Source: Hypoxylon rubiginosum
Lineage: Eukaryota > Ascomycota > Sordariomycetes > Xylariales > Hypoxylaceae
DNA length: 64,000 nt
Assembly (NCBI GenBank): GCA_902806565.1
Contig: CADCXA010000003.1
Span: forward strand, 551,642 to 615,641
Direction: 5' to 3'
Positions within the stretch are counted from its first letter, which is position 1; the number at the start of each line of letters is the position of its first letter. Both the position numbers and the translations under genes were made by a program. The notes beneath the pieces are model-generated. The model did not search any database and was not told the origin of the DNA. It saw only the letters and a program-made list of their open reading frames with translations. Shown here piece after piece: positions 60,136 to 64,000 of this stretch.

Positions 60136-61962
60136 TTTTATAATAATATAATATATTGATTTTTATTTTTTATATTTATTTTTTAATATAATAATATTTA
60201 TAGATTTTATATAATATAAATAAACTATTAATTTAACTTATTTAATATAAATATATATTATATATAACGTTTTATATTTTTTAAAATTATAATATTAATT
60301 CTTAGTTTTTATTTTATTTAAAAATATATATATTTTATATTAAATGTTTTTTTTAATATTAAATTAATTTTTTATATATTATATTTTTTATAATTTAAAA
60401 ACAAATTTATTTATATAACTTTTATAAAAAAGACTTTTTTTTTATATATATTATTTTATTATAAATATTTATATAAATTATTTAAATATTTTAATTATTA
60501 TTATTTTAACATTTTAAATTATTTTTAAGATTTTTAATTTATATTTAAAATTTATAAGTTTCTTATTTAAATAAAAATAAATTAAACGTTATTTTAAATT
60601 TTTTATTTTTTTTATTTTCTTAATATAGTTTTATAAGTTTTATAATTTCTTTTAAATAATTTAATTATAGAAAAATAAATTATATATTATTTCTTATAAT
60701 ATTTATTTTTTATTTTAATTATATTACATTAATTTATTATATATAATTACGTTTTTTTTATTTTAATATATATATTTTTTATTTTTAAATTAATATTTAT
60801 TTATATAAATATAATTAATTTTATTAATATTAAATTTTATTTAATTTTATTTTAAAAAATCATTTTTATATTTATTTTTTATTTATTTATTTTATTTTAT
60901 TTAATTAAATTAATATATATTTATATTTTATATTATAATATATTATATATTTTTTTAAATAATAAATTTTATATTATTTATAAAACTAATAATTATTAAT
61001 TTTTTTTATTTTTAACTATTTATATGAAATTATAATATATAAAATATATAATATTAATAATAATAATAATTTTTAAAGGATTTTATTAAAAAAGAGGTTT
61101 TTTTTAAATATTTTTTTTAAATAAAAATCTTTTTTTTTAAATATTTCTTTAAATAATAAAAAAAAAGTTTTTAAAAAAAACTTTAAAATTAATAAATTAT
61201 TTATAATAAAACTATTTTTTTATAAAATCTTTATTAACTTTTTATAATTTTTTATATTAAAAATTTTATAATATTTAATTATAATAATAATATTATTATA
61301 TTATATTTTTATATATTAAAAAGAAAATTTATTATATATTTAATTATATATTTAATTATTAGTTTAATAAATATAAACAGGTTATTATTTATTTAATTTT
61401 TAAAAAATAAATTATATTATTTTATAATTTATATTATTTAAATATTTTAAAACGTTTAAAAAATTCTTTTATTATTTATATTTTTATTTAATTTTAAAAG
61501 AATTATATTTTTAATATTAATTTTAAAATTTATTTAATTTATAAGTAATTAATATTTTTTTTAAATATTATTTTTTATTTAATAATATTTTTAAATAAAA
61601 TTTTATAAATATTCTTTAATTTTATTTTTAAAAGAATATTATTTTATTATTATTATTATTATTTTATTTTATATTATTTATATTATATATATATATTATT
61701 TATTTTTTAAATTTAATATTTAATATTATTTAATTTAATATTATTTATAATTTTAAATTTAAAATAAGTTGTTTAAAAAATATAAAAAATTTAAAATATA
61801 TATATATAAAATATTATTATTATTAAAATATATAGTTTTTAAAAAATTAATTTTTCAATTTTTAAATTTTTATTAATTAAATTTATATTAAAAAAGATTT
61901 TATTATTTATAGAAATTTATAATTTATTAAAAACAAAATTTTAATATATTTATTATATATTA

Positions 61963-62218
61963 TTTAAATAAATAAAAAAACTAAGCTCGGTTATTTAAAA
62001 GTAAATAAACGTATTTAAATATAAAAAACTAAAAAAAAAAAAAAAATCTATAAGTTATATATATAATTATTTTAAAATAACTTATTTTTTATTAATATAT
62101 ATTTATTTAAAATATCACGTATATTCTAGCTTTAATTTTAACTTTTAAATTAATAAAATAACGTTTATAAATAAGTTATATATATAAGTTATAAATATTT
62201 AAATTCACGTTATAATAA
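61963..62218 (-). repeat. Family-1 dispersed repeat, copy E
   Basis: Reverse-oriented full-length copy and the least AT-converted of those seen: it retains CTAAGCTCGG, AAACGTAT, TATCACGTATATTCTAGC and ATTCACGTTATAA. Confidence 0.7.
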
Positions 62219-62249
62219 TATTTATATATTTTTATAAATATTAATAATT

Positions 62250-62360
62250 AATTTTTTTTTATAAATTTAAAAAAACATTTTTTAATTTATATAATATATT
62301 AAATTAATTTTTTTTATAAATTTAAAAAAACATTTTTTAATTTATATAATATATTAAATT
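62250..62360. repeat. 55-bp tandem duplication
   Basis: Two head-to-tail copies of a unit with TTTATAAATTTAAAAAAACA and a T-rich flank, offset 55 bp, almost identical. Confidence 0.75.
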
Positions 62361-63295
62361 AATTTATAAAATATTTAATAAAATAAAAGTAAAAAATTAA
62401 TATAAAAAAATTTAAATTTTATTTTAAAGTTCTTTTTTTTAAAATAAAGATTAATAATATTAATTTTTAAAGTTATTTATTTTATAAATAAGTAAATTAT
62501 ATTTTTTAAAAAATATATTATTTAATAATTTATAATATTAAATAATTTTATATTAAATAATTTTATTTAATATTAAATAAATTTTTTTTTTAATAATTAT
62601 ATTATATATAATTTATTTAATTTATATTAATTATATTTTACTTTTTATAAATAGTTATAATTAATTATATTTTTTAGATTTTTTTATTTTTTTATAATAA
62701 TTTTAAGTTTTCTTTTAAAATTTTTTTTTTAATTTTTTTTAACTTTTATTTATTATATATAAAAAATAATATTATATTTAAATTCTTAGTATTTTAAGTT
62801 TCTTATTAATATTAATAATTTTTTATTAATTTTATTTATAATTATGTTATTTTAAATAAGATTCTTTTAAAATTTATAATTTTTAAAAATTATTTTTTTA
62901 TATAATATTATAATGTTTTATATTTATTTAAATTATATAATTTTAATTATTTATTTTAATTTTTATAAATTTTAATTATATATTTAAATTTATTAATATA
63001 TTAAATTTTTATTTATTTTATATAAAAAAAAAATTAAAGTTTATTATAATTAATTTATATTTAATAAAATATTTTATAAATTTTATATTAATTAATTTAT
63101 TAATTATAATTAAGGTTTTTATTTTTTTTAATTAATAATTTTATTATTAAATTTTAATAATTTTTTATATATTTTTATTATAATTTAAAATATTATATAT
63201 TTATAATAATATTAATTATTTAATTTATATTAATTTAAAAGTTATTAATAATAATTTAAAAATTATTTATAATAATTTAAAAATTATTTATAATT

Positions 63296-63558
63296 ATATA
63301 TTATTTAAATAAATAAAAAAATTAAGCTTGGTTATTTAAAAATAAATAAATATATTTAAATATAAAAAACTAAAAAAGGAAAAAATTTATAAGTTATATA
63401 TATAGTTATTTTAAAATAACTTATTTTTTATTAATATATATTTATTTAAAATATTATATATATTTTAATTTTAGTTTTAATTTTTAAATTAATAAAGTAA
63501 CGTTTATATATAAGTTATATATATAAGTTATAAATATTTAAATTTATATTATAATATT
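63296..63558 (-). repeat. Family-1 dispersed repeat, copy F
   Basis: Reverse-oriented full-length copy, keeping ATTAAGCTTGG, AAAAAGGAAAAAAT and GTAACGTTTA. It is preceded (63,245-63,295) by a 23-bp-period run of ATAATTTAAAAATTATTT. Confidence 0.7.
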
Positions 63559-64000
63559 ATTTTTATTTTAAAAAAAAGTATATATTTTTATATATTAATT
63601 TTTTTTTATTGTAAGTTTTTATTTTTTAATAAAACTAACTTATTATTATTTATATATTATTTATTAAACTTATTATATTTTATTGTTTTTTTTTATTCTT
63701 TTAATTTTATTAATAGTTTTAATTATTTTAAGTTATTATTATAATATTTTTATAATAATAATATATTATTTTTAAAATTTAACGTATTATATTATTCTAA
63801 GTTAAAATCCTAGTTTAATTATTATATTTAATATTATAATTATTTATAATATATTTTAAATAAAAGTATTTTATTTATTTATTATTTTTTAGTATTATTT
63901 AATTTAATTATATTTATTATTAAGGTTTTATTTATTTATTTTAATAATAAATTATTTAAATATTTCCTTTATTAATTAATAAAAAATATTATTAGGTTTT

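Larger units (their letters stand above)
51273..64000. repeat. AT-saturated, RIP-like repeat block
   Basis: From about 51,300 composition falls within a few hundred bases to an extreme A+T level that persists to the window end. By hand count the 1,020 bases 52,081-53,100 hold about 24 G or C, two CA and no TG. Residual C is mostly in ACTT, ACG or CCT, residual G mostly in AAGT or CGT. Loss of CA/TG is the mark of RIP, which turns CpA into TpA in repeated DNA of ascomycetes. No gene is supported in it. Visible internal repeats are listed separately. Mitochondrial or plasmid origin is unlikely because composition is far more extreme than fungal mtDNA and no mtDNA gene motif is seen. Confidence 0.85.

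Noticed and set aside
51300..64000. Mitochondrial DNA insertion
   Set aside because: No mitochondrial gene, tRNA or rRNA motif seen; G+C far below fungal mtDNA; repeats and CA/TG depletion fit RIP better.

Overview
The window looks like nuclear DNA of a filamentous ascomycete (Pezizomycotina, most likely Sordariomycetes; the order cannot be fixed from sequence alone). The grounds are genes split by many short introns (mostly 54-113 nt, GT...AG with CTAAC/CTGAC branch sites), protein families typical of these fungi, H2A ending in SQEL, and a final 12.7-kb AT-only block of the kind made by repeat-induced point mutation (RIP).

Region 1-10,917 is ordinary housekeeping DNA: a MIT-AAA ATPase cut by the window edge (-), an ecdysoneless/SGT1 homologue (-), SMC6 (+) and COQ9 (-). 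Region 10,918-17,507 is a 6.6-kb stretch with no recognisable gene, containing simple repeats and a C/T-rich leader. From 17,508 to 51,272 genes are again dense: a three-RRM SR-like RNA-binding protein (GBP2/HRB1 type, ten exons including an 8-nt microexon), an 83-residue Cys-rich orphan, SRP14, SGD1/NOM1, dihydrolipoyl dehydrogenase, a fungal cystathionine gamma-synthase, a cytosine-deaminase-fold amidohydrolase with altered catalytic residues, an SPX-RING protein, JJJ1, ATG4, SQS1, a divergent H2B/H2A pair, the complex I LYR subunit NDUFB9, and KGD2.

From about 51,300 to the end the DNA collapses to roughly 2-3% G+C, with CA and TG dinucleotides nearly gone. Two repeat families can still be read in it: at least seven copies (one partial) of a ~250-bp element in both orientations, and two direct copies of a second element, one carrying a ~200-bp array of a 9-bp unit. 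At the near edge, a 61-bp-offset duplication shows what looks like RIP in progress: its two copies differ over the best-matching ~36 nt only by G-to-A and C-to-T changes.

Functional links: E2 (KGD2) and E3 (LPD1) of 2-oxoglutarate dehydrogenase, COQ9 and NDUFB9 serve mitochondrial respiration; SGD1 and JJJ1 serve ribosome assembly; GBP2-like and SQS1 serve mRNA export and splicing; SMC6, H2A and H2B serve chromatin. Genes stand mostly as divergent or convergent neighbours and there is no metabolic cluster. Exon boundaries were worked out by hand from splice signals and reading-frame continuity, so several start codons differ from those of the longest simple ORFs.
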